Of a stretch of 54,066 nt of DNA, positions 34,620 to 42,673 are shown in pieces; position 1 is the stretch's first letter; the number at the start of each line of letters is the position of its first letter. The stretch comes from an uncultured Oscillospiraceae bacterium (GTDB taxonomy: Bacteria > Bacillota > Clostridia > Oscillospirales > Oscillospiraceae). The notes under the pieces are model-generated. The model did not search any database. It saw only the letters and a program-made list of their open reading frames with translations, and was not told where the DNA came from. The position numbers and the translations under genes are program-made. Location: contig CAJTPV010000021.1 of NCBI GenBank assembly GCA_910578505.1, forward strand, positions 1-54,066, in the 5' to 3' direction.

Positions 34620-35645
34620 CTATGTACTGAGCAGATGCACGGAAACGGTCGTTCCTCTGCCCGGTTTGGATTGTAAGCTGATGTACCCGTTCTGCCGGGT
34701 AATAATCCCGTTGGCCAGGTAGAGGCCCAGCCCGACGCCCTCTTCCGCCGCCACCTCCTGGGCCCGGTAAAACCGCTGGAATACATCGTGGTGATGCGCC
34801 TGTGCAATGCCGATGCCGGTGTCAGTGATGTCGATACGGGTATAGAACTGCCAGGGGTGGACGGTGACCGTGACCCTGCCGCCCTCCGGGGTGTACTTCA
34901 CTGCGTTGTCCAGAATATTTCCCAGCGCCTCCGCGGTCCATTTGGGATCATGCCGGACGGCCAGTGAGCCGCCGCAGTCCACAGAGAGCTGGATGCGTTT
35001 CCCCTCAGCCTTTGACCATACCCCGCTCAGCGCCTGCGCGATGGTATTGCTGAGCAGAGCGTTTTCCGGGTGGATGGCGAAGGTCCCGGTTTCCAGACGG
35101 GACATTTTAATCAGGGACTGCAGCAGAAAATCCAGCTTGTTGATCTGGCCCTCCATCATCCCCCAGAATTCCGCGCGCTTTTCTTCGGTCAGCCGGCGCC
35201 GCTGCAAAATGCCGGCGAACATCTGGATATTGGCAATGGGGGTCTTTACCTGATGGGAGATGTCGCTGACCAGCTCCTGAAGGGTCTGCTTGTCCTGCTG
35301 GCTCTGACGCCGGCCCTCGCGCACGATGCCGTCATATTGCAGCAGCTTACCCTGCACCTTGGCCGTAAGGGTGTCCTCATAGGGCTGGTATCCCTCCGGC
35401 TGCCGGCCGGCCATCAGGGCGTCCAGCGTCTGGCACAGCTCGTCGGCAAACCGGACCACCTGCCGCCGCTGGTACTGGCGCCATAGAAACGCCAGCAGAA
35501 ACAGTCCGCCGCAGATACCCAGCAGCCCCAGGCGGACCTGGCCGTTGGGAACAGCGCGCCAAAGCAGAAGTCCCAGGGCAGCCAGCAGCGCGGCGGCAAG
35601 AAGCAGGAAGAGCAGCTGGACCCATCGGGTATGCGGACGCCTCAT
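34620..35645 (-). CDS. Sensor histidine kinase
   Basis: 341 residues. Two membrane helices (about 11-29 and 38-56) are joined by only a short loop, so there is almost no extracytoplasmic sensor domain. This resembles intramembrane-sensing kinases that rely on a partner ABC transporter. The H-box is DISHQVKTP with the phosphorylated His at 131. The N-box is LGNILDNAVKYTPEGG, and the G1/F/G2 boxes are DTGIGI, FQRFYRAQ and GVGLGLYLANGI. The start overlaps the response-regulator stop by 4 nt. All catalytic boxes are intact. Confidence 0.93.
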   Translation of the reverse strand: MRRPHTRWVQLLFLLLAAALLAALGLLLWRAVPNGQVRLGLLGICGGLFLLAFLWRQYQRRQVVRFADELCQTLDALMAGRQPEGYQPYEDTLTAKVQGKLLQYDGIVREGRRQSQQDKQTLQELVSDISHQVKTPIANIQMFAGILQRRRLTEEKRAEFWGMMEGQINKLDFLLQSLIKMSRLETGTFAIHPENALLSNTIAQALSGVWSKAEGKRIQLSVDCGGSLAVRHDPKWTAEALGNILDNAVKYTPEGGRVTVTVHPWQFYTRIDITDTGIGIAQAHHHDVFQRFYRAQEVAAEEGVGLGLYLANGIITRQNGYISLQSKPGRGTTVSVHLLST

Positions 35646-36325
35646 GACTTTACTCCTGTCCAGATATACCCCATGCCGCGCACCGTTTTGATGTACGTAT
35701 GGGCCTCATCCTCAATTTTGCCCCGCAGCCGGTTTATGGTAACGGTCAGGGTATGGTCGTCAACAAAGCTGCCCGCGCTGTCCCACAGCTTGTCCAGCAG
35801 AATCTGCCGGGTCACAATGGTACCGGCGTTGGCTGTGAGCACCTTGAGCAGCTTGTATTCGTTGGGTGTGATCGCCAGCTTTTCCGTACCGCGCATGGCG
35901 GTCAGCGCGCCGAAATCCAGCTGCAGAAAGCCGTCGCGCCAGCCCTCCGGTACCGGCCTGGCGGAATTGCTGCGCCGAAGGGCTACGTCTACCCTGCGCA
36001 GGAGGATCTTCATGTGAAAAGGCTTGGTGATATAGTCCTCCGCTCCCAGATCAAATCCAGTCAGCACATCGCTCTCCAAGTCGTTGGCAGTAAAAAAAAT
36101 GATTGGCAGCTCCGGATGCACGGCTTTTATTGCTCTGCACAGGTCAAAGCCGTTTCCGTCCGGCAGATTGACATCCAGCAAAGCCAAATCAAAATGCTCG
36201 CTCTCCATAAGCTGGATCGCCTTTTGACAAGTATAGGCCGCGACAGTTAAGTAGCCGCTGCAATCCAATTCAAAACATACCCCCGTACAGAGGGGCAAAT
36301 CATCTTCTACAACCAATATCTTCAT
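35642..36325 (-). CDS. OmpR-family response regulator
   Basis: 227 residues. The receiver domain has the acidic pocket E7-D8-D9, the phosphorylated Asp at D51 (LLDVNLPDG), a Thr in FFTAND and a Lys in DYITKPF. The C-terminal winged helix carries ITPNEYKLLKVL and the DNA-recognition segment DDHTLTVTINRLRGKI. It is the first gene of the operon with the kinase and ABC exporter 2, and has its own promoter at 36373-36401. It probably activates this operon or another transporter. The direct repeat upstream of exporter 1 is not found near its own promoter. Confidence 0.94.
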   Translation of the reverse strand: MKILVVEDDLPLCTGVCFELDCSGYLTVAAYTCQKAIQLMESEHFDLALLDVNLPDGNGFDLCRAIKAVHPELPIIFFTANDLESDVLTGFDLGAEDYITKPFHMKILLRRVDVALRRSNSARPVPEGWRDGFLQLDFGALTAMRGTEKLAITPNEYKLLKVLTANAGTIVTRQILLDKLWDSAGSFVDDHTLTVTINRLRGKIEDEAHTYIKTVRGMGYIWTGVKS

Positions 36326-36372
36326 TGCACCATGTCCTCTGTTTCCTTATACTGTTTGTGGCTGTGCTGTTC

Positions 36373-36401
36373 ATTATATGGCATTTGTGCGGAGAATGCA
36401 A
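36373..36401 (-). promoter_or_regulatory. Promoter of the RR-HK-ABC operon
   Basis: Minus strand TTGCAT, 17-bp spacer, TATAAT, 48 bp upstream of the response-regulator start. Confidence 0.65.
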
Positions 36402-36483
36402 GAGCGGTTCCGGGGTCTGTTTTCAGACGCAGCATTTGTGCGGGCTGTGCGGATATTTCGCTGAACTTTCCTGTTTCCGCTTC

Positions 36484-36512
36484 TTGCGGCTTGTACAAAT
36501 TTGTGCTATAGT
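36484..36512 (+). promoter_or_regulatory. Promoter of the PsiE-like gene
   Basis: TTGCGG (36484-36489), 17-bp spacer, TATAGT (36507-36512) with a TGTGC just before the -10. Confidence 0.55.
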
Positions 36513-36560
36513 AGAATCAGCAGTTCATCAATATCTTGCGTATACGGAAGGAGATCACCT

Positions 36561-37007
36561 ATGGGCGTAAAAAGAGGTATCCGGGAGAGGGCGTATATAT
36601 TCCTGAAACTTCTGGAATTATTTATTGCCGCGTGTATTGTGGTCATGGTGCTGGTTTTAATGGCGGTTACGCTGAAGGAGTACCTGATCGGAAACGTATC
36701 TCTCTATGACGAGGAGGCGCTGAACATCTTTCTGCAGACGATGCTGTCCTTTGCGGTGGCGGTGGAGTTTGTCAAGATGCTGATTTACCACAACCCGGAG
36801 CGGGTCATCGACGTGCTGATTTTTGCCACCTCCCGGCAGCTGATTGTGGAGCACACCAACGGCGCGGAGTCGCTGATTCGAATTTTTGCCATCGGCGTGC
36901 TTTTCGCCATTCAGAAGTTCCTGTTGCCCTCTTCCAACGTATTTCGCAGCAAGTCGATCCGGCCCGACCTGCAGCCGGACGGCCATATGGAAACAGAGCA
37001 TTTTTGA
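36561..37007 (+). CDS. PsiE-like small membrane protein
   Basis: 148 residues from ATG 36561, with AAGGAGATCACCT upstream; an earlier in-frame ATG at 36501 overlaps the promoter and is rejected. There are four membrane segments: LFIAACIVVMVLVLMAVTL, a second around FLQTMLSFAVAVEFVKML, a third around VIDVLIFATSRQLIV, and a fourth around LIRIFAIGVLFAIQKFLL. The layout and the ATSRQLIVEH segment resemble the phosphate-starvation-inducible PsiE family, but similarity judged by eye is modest. Base composition is less GC-rich than its neighbours. Function unknown; 45 nt upstream of the Rpn gene and possibly co-transcribed. Confidence 0.6.
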   Translation: MGVKRGIRERAYIFLKLLELFIAACIVVMVLVLMAVTLKEYLIGNVSLYDEEALNIFLQTMLSFAVAVEFVKMLIYHNPERVIDVLIFATSRQLIVEHTNGAESLIRIFAIGVLFAIQKFLLPSSNVFRSKSIRPDLQPDGHMETEHF

Positions 37008-37052
37008 GGCGCTGCTGATGCGCGTGTAATAAGGAATAGGAGGACCAGTCAA

Positions 37053-37907
37053 TTGAAACGGAAGATTATCCCTCTGAAGGAGCTGCCGCTGAAAAATGAC
37101 TTCATGTTTGGTCAGGTTATGCGGAATCCGGAGATCTGTAAACTGTTTTTGGAGGAGCTGCTGGGGGTCGAAATCGAGCGGATCGAATATATTGAGCAGC
37201 AGAAGGGTATTCAGGACAGCTATGCCAATCACGGAATACGTCTGGATATCTACCTGCGCGACAGCGCCAACACCGTCTACGCCATTGAGATGCAGACCAC
37301 AAGAAAGGGCGAATTAGAGCTGCGTGTGCGGTATTATCAAGGTACCATTGACCGAAAGGAATTGCTGAAGGGGAGTCCCTACAGCGAGCTGTCCGAGAGT
37401 TATGTGATTTTCATCTGCGATTTTGATTACTTCGGAACCGGTCTTGCTGTCAATAAGAGAGTATCCCATATTGAAGGGACTGACCGGGAATACAATGACG
37501 GTTCTCACGTTATCTTTCTCAACAGCCGCTATGTGACCGGAAATGCGGGTCACGCTATTACGGAATACTTAGACTATATGCGAACAAATAATGATTCCGG
37601 AGATTATCAGACGGAGTTGCTGCATAAAACGGTGAGAAAGGTTCAAGAGGTCCGCGATGACGAGAGGATGGAGGTGCCGTATATGATGTGGGAATTGAAG
37701 TATCAGGACGCAATGGCGGAGGGTCGTGCGGAGGGCCGTGCGGAGGGCCGGATGGAGGGCCAGGTGGAGGGCCGGATGGAAGCCACCTTGTCAGCAATCA
37801 GGAATATGATTGAAGCGCTGCACCTGCCGGTTGAGCAGGCGATGGCCGTGCTGAAGGTGCCGGAGTCTGATCGCCCGAAATATATCGCGCTGCTAGAAAA
37901 AAGCTGA
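37053..37907 (+). CDS. Rpn-family PD-(D/E)XK recombination-promoting nuclease-like protein
   Basis: 284 residues with a TTG start at 37053, supported by AGGAGG 8 nt upstream; the first in-frame ATG would delete conserved sequence (LKNDFMFGQVM). The nuclease core shows GIRLDIYLRDSANTVYAIEMQT, where the D..E.Q arrangement matches PD-(D/E)XK Rpn/DUF4351-type proteins. A short Gly-Arg-X-Glu tandem repeat (about residues 226-246) lies before a C-terminal helical tail, as in many Rpn proteins. These proteins cleave DNA and promote RecA-independent recombination in E. coli; they are often lineage-specific and poorly distributed. AT-richer codon use than the neighbours suggests acquisition. A strong terminator follows. 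Confidence 0.88.
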   Translation: MKRKIIPLKELPLKNDFMFGQVMRNPEICKLFLEELLGVEIERIEYIEQQKGIQDSYANHGIRLDIYLRDSANTVYAIEMQTTRKGELELRVRYYQGTIDRKELLKGSPYSELSESYVIFICDFDYFGTGLAVNKRVSHIEGTDREYNDGSHVIFLNSRYVTGNAGHAITEYLDYMRTNNDSGDYQTELLHKTVRKVQEVRDDERMEVPYMMWELKYQDAMAEGRAEGRAEGRMEGQVEGRMEATLSAIRNMIEALHLPVEQAMAVLKVPESDRPKYIALLEKS

Positions 37908-37959
37908 GAATCCCGCGAAACCAAAACGCCGCCCCGGTCTGAAAACCGGGGCGGCGCTT
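37904..37959 (+). terminator. Bidirectional terminator between the Rpn gene and PFOR
   Basis: CGCCGCCCCGGT (37927-37938) pairs perfectly with ACCGGGGCGGCG (37945-37956), with A-rich 5' and T-rich 3' flanks. Confidence 0.85.
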
Positions 37960-37991
37960 TATGCGTTATGGGGTCTCACACGCTCTGCAGA

Positions 37992-40900
37992 TTACTTGTA
38001 CAGCTCAATCAGCTTCATCAGATGCTCATAGCGCTCCTTGGCAGCGGCCTCGTTCTTGGCGAAGAGGACCTCGGCGCGCTCGGGGAACTCGCGGGTCAGG
38101 CGGGCATAGCGGGCCTCGTTGAGCAGGAACTCCTGATAGCCGCCTGCGGGGGCCTTGCTGTCCAGCGTGAAGGGGTTCTTGCCCTCGGCAGCCAGGGCCG
38201 GGTTGAAGCGGAACATGTTCCAGTAGCCGCACTCAACAGCGCGCTTGATCTCCTTCTGGCAGTTCATCATGCCGCCCTTGATGGAGTGCATCTCGCAGGG
38301 GGCGTAGCCGATGATGAGGGACGGGCCGTGATAGGCCTCGGCCTCGGTGATGGCCTTGATGGTCTGGGCCGGATTGGCGCCCATTGCCACCTGGGCCACG
38401 TACACATAGCCATACTGCATGGCGATCTCGCTCAGGCTCTTCTTCTTCATCTCCTTACCGGCGGCGGCAAACTGGGCCACCTGGCCGATGTTGGAGGCCT
38501 TGGAGGCCTGACCGCCGGTGTTGGAGTACACCTCGGTGTCGAAGACGAACACGTTGACATCCTCGCCGGAGGCCAGGACGTGATCCAATCCGCCGTAGCC
38601 GATGTCGTAGGCCCAGCCGTCGCCGCCGAAGATCCACACGGACTTCTTGTTCAGGTATTCCTTCTTGTCCAGAATGGCCTTGACCAGCTTGCAGGCGTCG
38701 CAGTCGCAGTACTTCGCGCCGGAGGCCTTCAGCTCCTGGGCGTGGGCGGCCATCTCAGCGGCCTTGTCGCCGAAGGTGTTCTTGGCCTCGGGGCTGGAGG
38801 TGAAAGCGACCACCTCGTCCACGGTGCAGATGCTCTGCTCCAGGGCGGCGATATACGCCTTGGCGGCAGCCTGGTTGGCTTCGCCGTCCTCCATGGTATC
38901 CAGCCACTTCTGGGCGGCTTCCTTCAGCTCGGGCAGCGCCCACTCAATGGCGATCAGCTTCTTGGTGTCCTCAGCCAGGGCGTTGCGGATGGCCTTCTGG
39001 CCCACATACATGCCCAGGCCGTGCTCGGCGTTGTCCTCGAACAGGGAGTTGCACCATGCGGGGCCCTTGCCCTCAGGATTGGTGCAGTAGGGGCTGGTGG
39101 CAGCCGGTCCGCCCCAGATGGAGGAGCAGCCGGTGGCGTTGGAGATATACATCCGGTCGCCGAAGAGCTGGGTGACGAGACGGGCATAGCTGGTCTCGGC
39201 GCAGCCGGCGCAGGAGCCGGAGAACTGCAGGTAGGGCTGCTTGAACTGGCTGCCCTTGACGGTGTTGTCCTGCATGTCCGCCTTGGGAGCGGTCTGCACC
39301 AGGTAATCCCAGACGGGAGCCTGAGCCGCTTCGCTCTCCTGGGGAACCATCTTCAGAGCCTTATCCTTGGCCAGGCAGGCCTCCACGCACACGCCGCAGC
39401 CCATGCAGTCCAGAGGGCTGACGCCGATGGCGTAGGTATAGGCGCCCTTGCCCTTGCCGGCCTTGATGGCGGCGGTCTTCAGACCCTCGGGGGCGTTCTT
39501 GACCTCGTCGTCCGTCAGGGCATAGGCCCGGATGGTGGCGTGGGGGCAGACATAGGCGCAGGTGTTGCACTGGATGCACTTGGTGGGATCCCAGGTGGGG
39601 ACGGACACGGCTACGCCGCGCTTCTCATAGGCGGAGGCGCCCAGCTCGAACTGGCCGTCCACATGGGGCATGAAGGTGGAGACAGGCAGGCTGTCGCCGT
39701 CCATGCGGCCCACAGGCTCCAGGATGTCCTTGACCATGGCGACCAGCTCGGCCTTGCCGGAGAGGTTGTGCTCCTTGGGCTGGTCCACGGCGTTGGCCCA
39801 CTCGGCGGGAATGTCGATCTTCTTGAAGGCGGAAGCGCCCACGTCGATGGCCTTGTGGTTCTTCTCCACCACGTCCATGCCCTTCTTGGAGTAGGACTTG
39901 GTGGCGGCATCCTTCATGTACTGGATGGCCTCCTCCTGGGGCAGGACCTTCGCCAGGGCGAAGAACGCGGACTGGAGGATGGTGTTGGTGCGCTTGCCCA
40001 TGCCGACCTCAGCGGCCAGGTCGATGGCGTTGATGGTATAGACGTTGATGTTGTTCTTGGCGATATACTGCTTGGCCACTGCGGGCAGGTGCTTGTCCAG
40101 CTCCTCAAAGCTCCACTGGCAGTTGATCAGGAAGCTGCCGCCGGGCTTGACGTCGCGGACCATGGGGAAGCCCTTGACGATATACGCGGGCACATGGCAG
40201 GCCACGAAGTCAGCCTTGTTGATATAATACGGGGACTTGATGGGCTTGTCGCCAAAGCGCAGGTGGCTGATGGTCACGCCGCCGGTCTTCTTCGAGTCGT
40301 ACTGGAAGTACGCCTGAATGTACTTGTCGGTGTGGTCGCCGATGATCTTGATGGAGTTCTTGTTGGCGCCCACGGTGCCGTCGCCGCCCAGGCCCCAGAA
40401 CTTGCACTCGATGGTGCCTTCCGCGGCGGTGTTGGGAGCGGGCTCCTCGGGCAGGCTGAGGCCGGTGACGTCGTCCACGATGCCGATGGTGAACTGGCGG
40501 CGGGGCTCGTCCTTCTCCAGCTCCTTATAGACAGCAAACACGCTGGCCGGGGGAGTGTCCTTGGAACCGAGACCGTAGCGGCCGCCGATGACCTTGACGT
40601 CGTTCTTGCCGGCGTTGGCCAGGGCGGAGACCACGTCCAGATACAGGGGCTCGCCCAGAGCGCCGGGCTCCTTGGTGCGGTCGAGGACAGCCACCTTCTT
40701 GGCGGTGGCGGGGATGGCTTCGATGAGCTTATCCGCGGCGAACGGACGGTACAGGCGGACCTTCACCAGGCCGACCTTGGCGCCGTGAGCGTTCATGTAG
40801 TCGATGACTTCCTCGGCCACGTCGCAGATGGAGCCCATGGCGACGATGACGCGGTCCGCGTCAGCAGCGCCGTAGTAGTTGAACAGCTTGTAATCCGTAC

Positions 40901-41663
40901 CCAGCTTTTCGTTGATCTTGCCCATGTACTTCTCCACGACTGCGGGCAGGGCGTCATAGTACTTGTTGCATGCCTCGCGGTGCTGGAAGAAGATGTCGCC
41001 ATTTTCATGGCTGCCCCGGGTGGAGGGATGCTCGGGGTTCAGGGCGTGCTTGCGGAACTCGGCGACAGCTTCCATGTCGCACATGTCCTTCAGGTCCTCG
41101 TAGTCCCACACGGCCACCTTCTGGATCTCGTGGCTGGTGCGGAAGCCGTCGAAGAAGTTGATGAACGGGACTTTGCCGCTGATGGCGGCCAGATGGGCCA
41201 CGGGGCTCAGGTCCATGACCTCCTGCACGTTGCCCTCGGCCAGCATGGCGAAGCCGGTCTGGCGGCAGGCCATAACGTCGGAGTGGTCGCCAAAGATGTT
41301 CAGCGCGTGGGTGGAGACCGTACGGGCGGAGACGTGGAACACGGTGGGCAGCTGCTCGGCCGCGATTTTATACATGTTGGGGATCATGAGCAGCAGGCCT
41401 TGGGAGGCGGTGTAGGTGCTGGTGAGAGCGCCCGCGCCCAGGGAGCCGTGTACCGCGCCGGCGGCGCCGGCCTCGGACTGCATCTCCACCACCTTGACTT
41501 GGGTGCCGAAGATGTTTTTCAGGCCGTTGGCGGACCACTGGTCAACCAGGTCGGCCATGGGGCTGGACGGGGTGATCGGGTAGATCGCCGCAACCTCGGA
41601 AAACGCATAGGAGACATGCGCCGCCGCGTTGTTGCCGTCCATGGATTTGAACTTTCTTGCCAT
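37992..41663 (-). CDS. nifJ: Pyruvate:ferredoxin (flavodoxin) oxidoreductase
   Basis: 1223 residues, the length of single-chain homodimeric PFOR. The N-terminal pyrimidine-binding domain has YPITPSSPMAD and EMQSEAGAAGA. The middle holds FWGLGGDGTVGANKNSIKII. Two [4Fe-4S] motifs follow: CIQCNTCAYVCP (C696, C699, C702, C706) and CMGCGVCVEAC (C753, C756, C759, C763). The C-terminal TPP domain shows FGGDGWAYDIGYGGLDH and VYSNTGGQASK, and additional Cys near CDCDAC may ligate the proximal cluster. It oxidises pyruvate to acetyl-CoA and CO2, reducing ferredoxin, in the cytoplasm. GGAGG precedes the ATG, and a promoter is at 41737-41765. A 1233-residue open frame on the opposite strand is judged a shadow. 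Confidence 0.97.
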   Translation of the reverse strand: MARKFKSMDGNNAAAHVSYAFSEVAAIYPITPSSPMADLVDQWSANGLKNIFGTQVKVVEMQSEAGAAGAVHGSLGAGALTSTYTASQGLLLMIPNMYKIAAEQLPTVFHVSARTVSTHALNIFGDHSDVMACRQTGFAMLAEGNVQEVMDLSPVAHLAAISGKVPFINFFDGFRTSHEIQKVAVWDYEDLKDMCDMEAVAEFRKHALNPEHPSTRGSHENGDIFFQHREACNKYYDALPAVVEKYMGKINEKLGTDYKLFNYYGAADADRVIVAMGSICDVAEEVIDYMNAHGAKVGLVKVRLYRPFAADKLIEAIPATAKKVAVLDRTKEPGALGEPLYLDVVSALANAGKNDVKVIGGRYGLGSKDTPPASVFAVYKELEKDEPRRQFTIGIVDDVTGLSLPEEPAPNTAAEGTIECKFWGLGGDGTVGANKNSIKIIGDHTDKYIQAYFQYDSKKTGGVTISHLRFGDKPIKSPYYINKADFVACHVPAYIVKGFPMVRDVKPGGSFLINCQWSFEELDKHLPAVAKQYIAKNNINVYTINAIDLAAEVGMGKRTNTILQSAFFALAKVLPQEEAIQYMKDAATKSYSKKGMDVVEKNHKAIDVGASAFKKIDIPAEWANAVDQPKEHNLSGKAELVAMVKDILEPVGRMDGDSLPVSTFMPHVDGQFELGASAYEKRGVAVSVPTWDPTKCIQCNTCAYVCPHATIRAYALTDDEVKNAPEGLKTAAIKAGKGKGAYTYAIGVSPLDCMGCGVCVEACLAKDKALKMVPQESEAAQAPVWDYLVQTAPKADMQDNTVKGSQFKQPYLQFSGSCAGCAETSYARLVTQLFGDRMYISNATGCSSIWGGPAATSPYCTNPEGKGPAWCNSLFEDNAEHGLGMYVGQKAIRNALAEDTKKLIAIEWALPELKEAAQKWLDTMEDGEANQAAAKAYIAALEQSICTVDEVVAFTSSPEAKNTFGDKAAEMAAHAQELKASGAKYCDCDACKLVKAILDKKEYLNKKSVWIFGGDGWAYDIGYGGLDHVLASGEDVNVFVFDTEVYSNTGGQASKASNIGQVAQFAAAGKEMKKKSLSEIAMQYGYVYVAQVAMGANPAQTIKAITEAEAYHGPSLIIGYAPCEMHSIKGGMMNCQKEIKRAVECGYWNMFRFNPALAAEGKNPFTLDSKAPAGGYQEFLLNEARYARLTREFPERAEVLFAKNEAAAKERYEHLMKLIELYK

Positions 41664-41736
41664 AGTTGAATGTTCCTCCTAATATTTGTTACTGCTGTTG
41701 TATGATAAACATAAGCAGGGTACTCATACATTGCAT

Positions 41737-41765
41737 ACTATAGCACAATTTTTTTGATCTGTAAA
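41737..41765 (-). promoter_or_regulatory. Promoter of the pyruvate:ferredoxin oxidoreductase gene
   Basis: Minus strand TTTACA, 17-bp spacer, TATAGT with extended -10 (TGCTATAGT). The surrounding 41664-41760 is A+T-rich relative to the genes. No clear Rex or cre site is seen. Confidence 0.7.
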
Positions 41766-41855
41766 TGTTATGTTTGAGCACTTTTGCAAAAAAATGTTTT
41801 TTCTCCGGAATTGCACAAAAATAGCGGTGGGGATTTGTGGGTTTTCGCAAATGAA

Positions 41856-41891
41856 GCCGCGGGAGACGGACATTCCGTTATCTCCCGCGGC
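41856..41891 (-). terminator. Large hairpin downstream of the XRE regulator gene
   Basis: GCCGCGGGAGA (41856-41866) pairs with TCTCCCGCGGC (41881-41891), and the inner ACGGA/TCCGT extends the stem. The T-tract is weak. Confidence 0.6.
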
Positions 41892-41942
41892 CAGGTTCTA
41901 TTTCCGGTATTTCCAAAAGCGATGGGCCGAGCCAAAGCCGAA

Positions 41943-42152
41943 TCAATCAAAATAGAACAGCTCCTCAAACTTCTTATCCAGGGCGATGCACAGTACCAGA
42001 GCCAGCTTGGCGGTGGGGCTGAACTGCCCTGTCTCAATGGAACTGATGGTCTGCCGGGATACGCCCACCAGCTTCGCCAGATCGCCCTGGGAGAGGGACC
42101 GCTCCGCCCGCGCCACCTTCAGCCTGTTTTTTAATACCAGCCGCTCGTCCAT
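41943..42152 (-). CDS. XRE-family helix-turn-helix regulator
   Basis: 69 residues from ATG 42152, preceded by GAGGGGGGA; a GTG at 42167 overlapping the upstream stop is less likely. It is a lone HTH domain: LKVARAERSLSQGDLAKLVGVSRQTISSIETGQFSPTAKLAL contains the two recognition helices typical of Xre/Cro. There is no effector domain. It is downstream of a small membrane protein in the same operon, a common pairing (DUF6442-type protein plus HTH) in Clostridia. It probably represses its own promoter at 42528-42556 through the imperfect palindrome at 42551-42568. Confidence 0.88.
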   Translation of the reverse strand: MDERLVLKNRLKVARAERSLSQGDLAKLVGVSRQTISSIETGQFSPTAKLALVLCIALDKKFEELFYFD

Positions 42153-42163
42153 GCCATCCCCCC

Positions 42164-42475
42164 TCACGTCTGTGTGAAATATTTTACCATATTAGACACC
42201 AGAAAGGCAAGAGAAATCAGCAGCGTAACCAGATCGGATGTGTTTTTCCGCCTGCTCAATTTGTACAGCCGGCTTCCCACACAAGAGGTCCAGAACATAA
42301 TCATTACGCTCTCGGTGGGCAGGTCATGCAGCAGATTATAGGCCACCAGCACCAGCCCCACCAGAAGCGTCAGGGCCAGGCTGAAGGACTCCCCCTCTAT
42401 CTTGATGGTGCGCTCCATTTCGTCCTCATTTTGATTTTCCCGGCGGCTCTTTTCCAGAATTTCGTTTTTATCCAT
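42164..42475 (-). CDS. DUF6442-like small membrane protein
   Basis: 103 residues. The N-terminal part is charged and soluble (MDKNEILEKSRRENQNEDEME). Three hydrophobic segments follow (about 32-48, 57-67 and 83-96) with a YKLSRRKNTSD loop. The N-terminal pattern matches the DUF6442 family, which is usually encoded beside an XRE regulator. The role is unknown; a membrane partner that is sensed or controlled by the regulator is an inference. The downstream regulator starts 11 nt after this stop. Confidence 0.7.
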   Translation of the reverse strand: MDKNEILEKSRRENQNEDEMERTIKIEGESFSLALTLLVGLVLVAYNLLHDLPTESVMIMFWTSCVGSRLYKLSRRKNTSDLVTLLISLAFLVSNMVKYFTQT

Positions 42476-42527
42476 AGTTTGTCACTCCTTGTTGTGTGTT
42501 GGCCGGTTTCCTCCGGCTCTGATATGG

Positions 42528-42556
42528 AGTATAGCACAGCATTCGTTTTATGTCAA
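42528..42556 (-). promoter_or_regulatory. Consensus promoter of the DUF6442-XRE operon
   Basis: Minus strand TTGACA, 17-bp spacer, TATACT; the strongest -35 match in the window. Confidence 0.8.
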
Positions 42557-42568
42557 GTACACTTGTCA
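42551..42568. promoter_or_regulatory. Candidate XRE operator overlapping the -35 box
   Basis: TGTCAAGTACACTTGTCA is an inverted repeat with 7 of 8 pairs matched around a central AC. It includes the whole -35 element, so occupancy would block the promoter; an autorepression site is inferred. Confidence 0.5.
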
Positions 42569-42610
42569 CAAAAGCAATTAAACTTGGCATATGGCCGGCC
42601 AATAGCTCTA

Positions 42611-42639
42611 TTGTTATTCCTGGCAGATTGTGTTATGAT
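42611..42639 (+). promoter_or_regulatory. Promoter of yifB-prmA
   Basis: TTGTTA (42611-42616), 17-bp spacer, TATGAT (42634-42639), with extended TGTTATGAT. Confidence 0.7.
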
Positions 42640-42673
42640 ATAGAAAATCAACAGATAGAAACGGAGAACCGCT

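Noticed and set aside
37968..41669. 1233-residue ORF antisense to the pyruvate:ferredoxin oxidoreductase gene
   Set aside because: It mirrors the strong codon bias of nifJ, shows no recognisable motif and is dominated by Val, Leu, Gly, His and Ala, as expected of a shadow frame.
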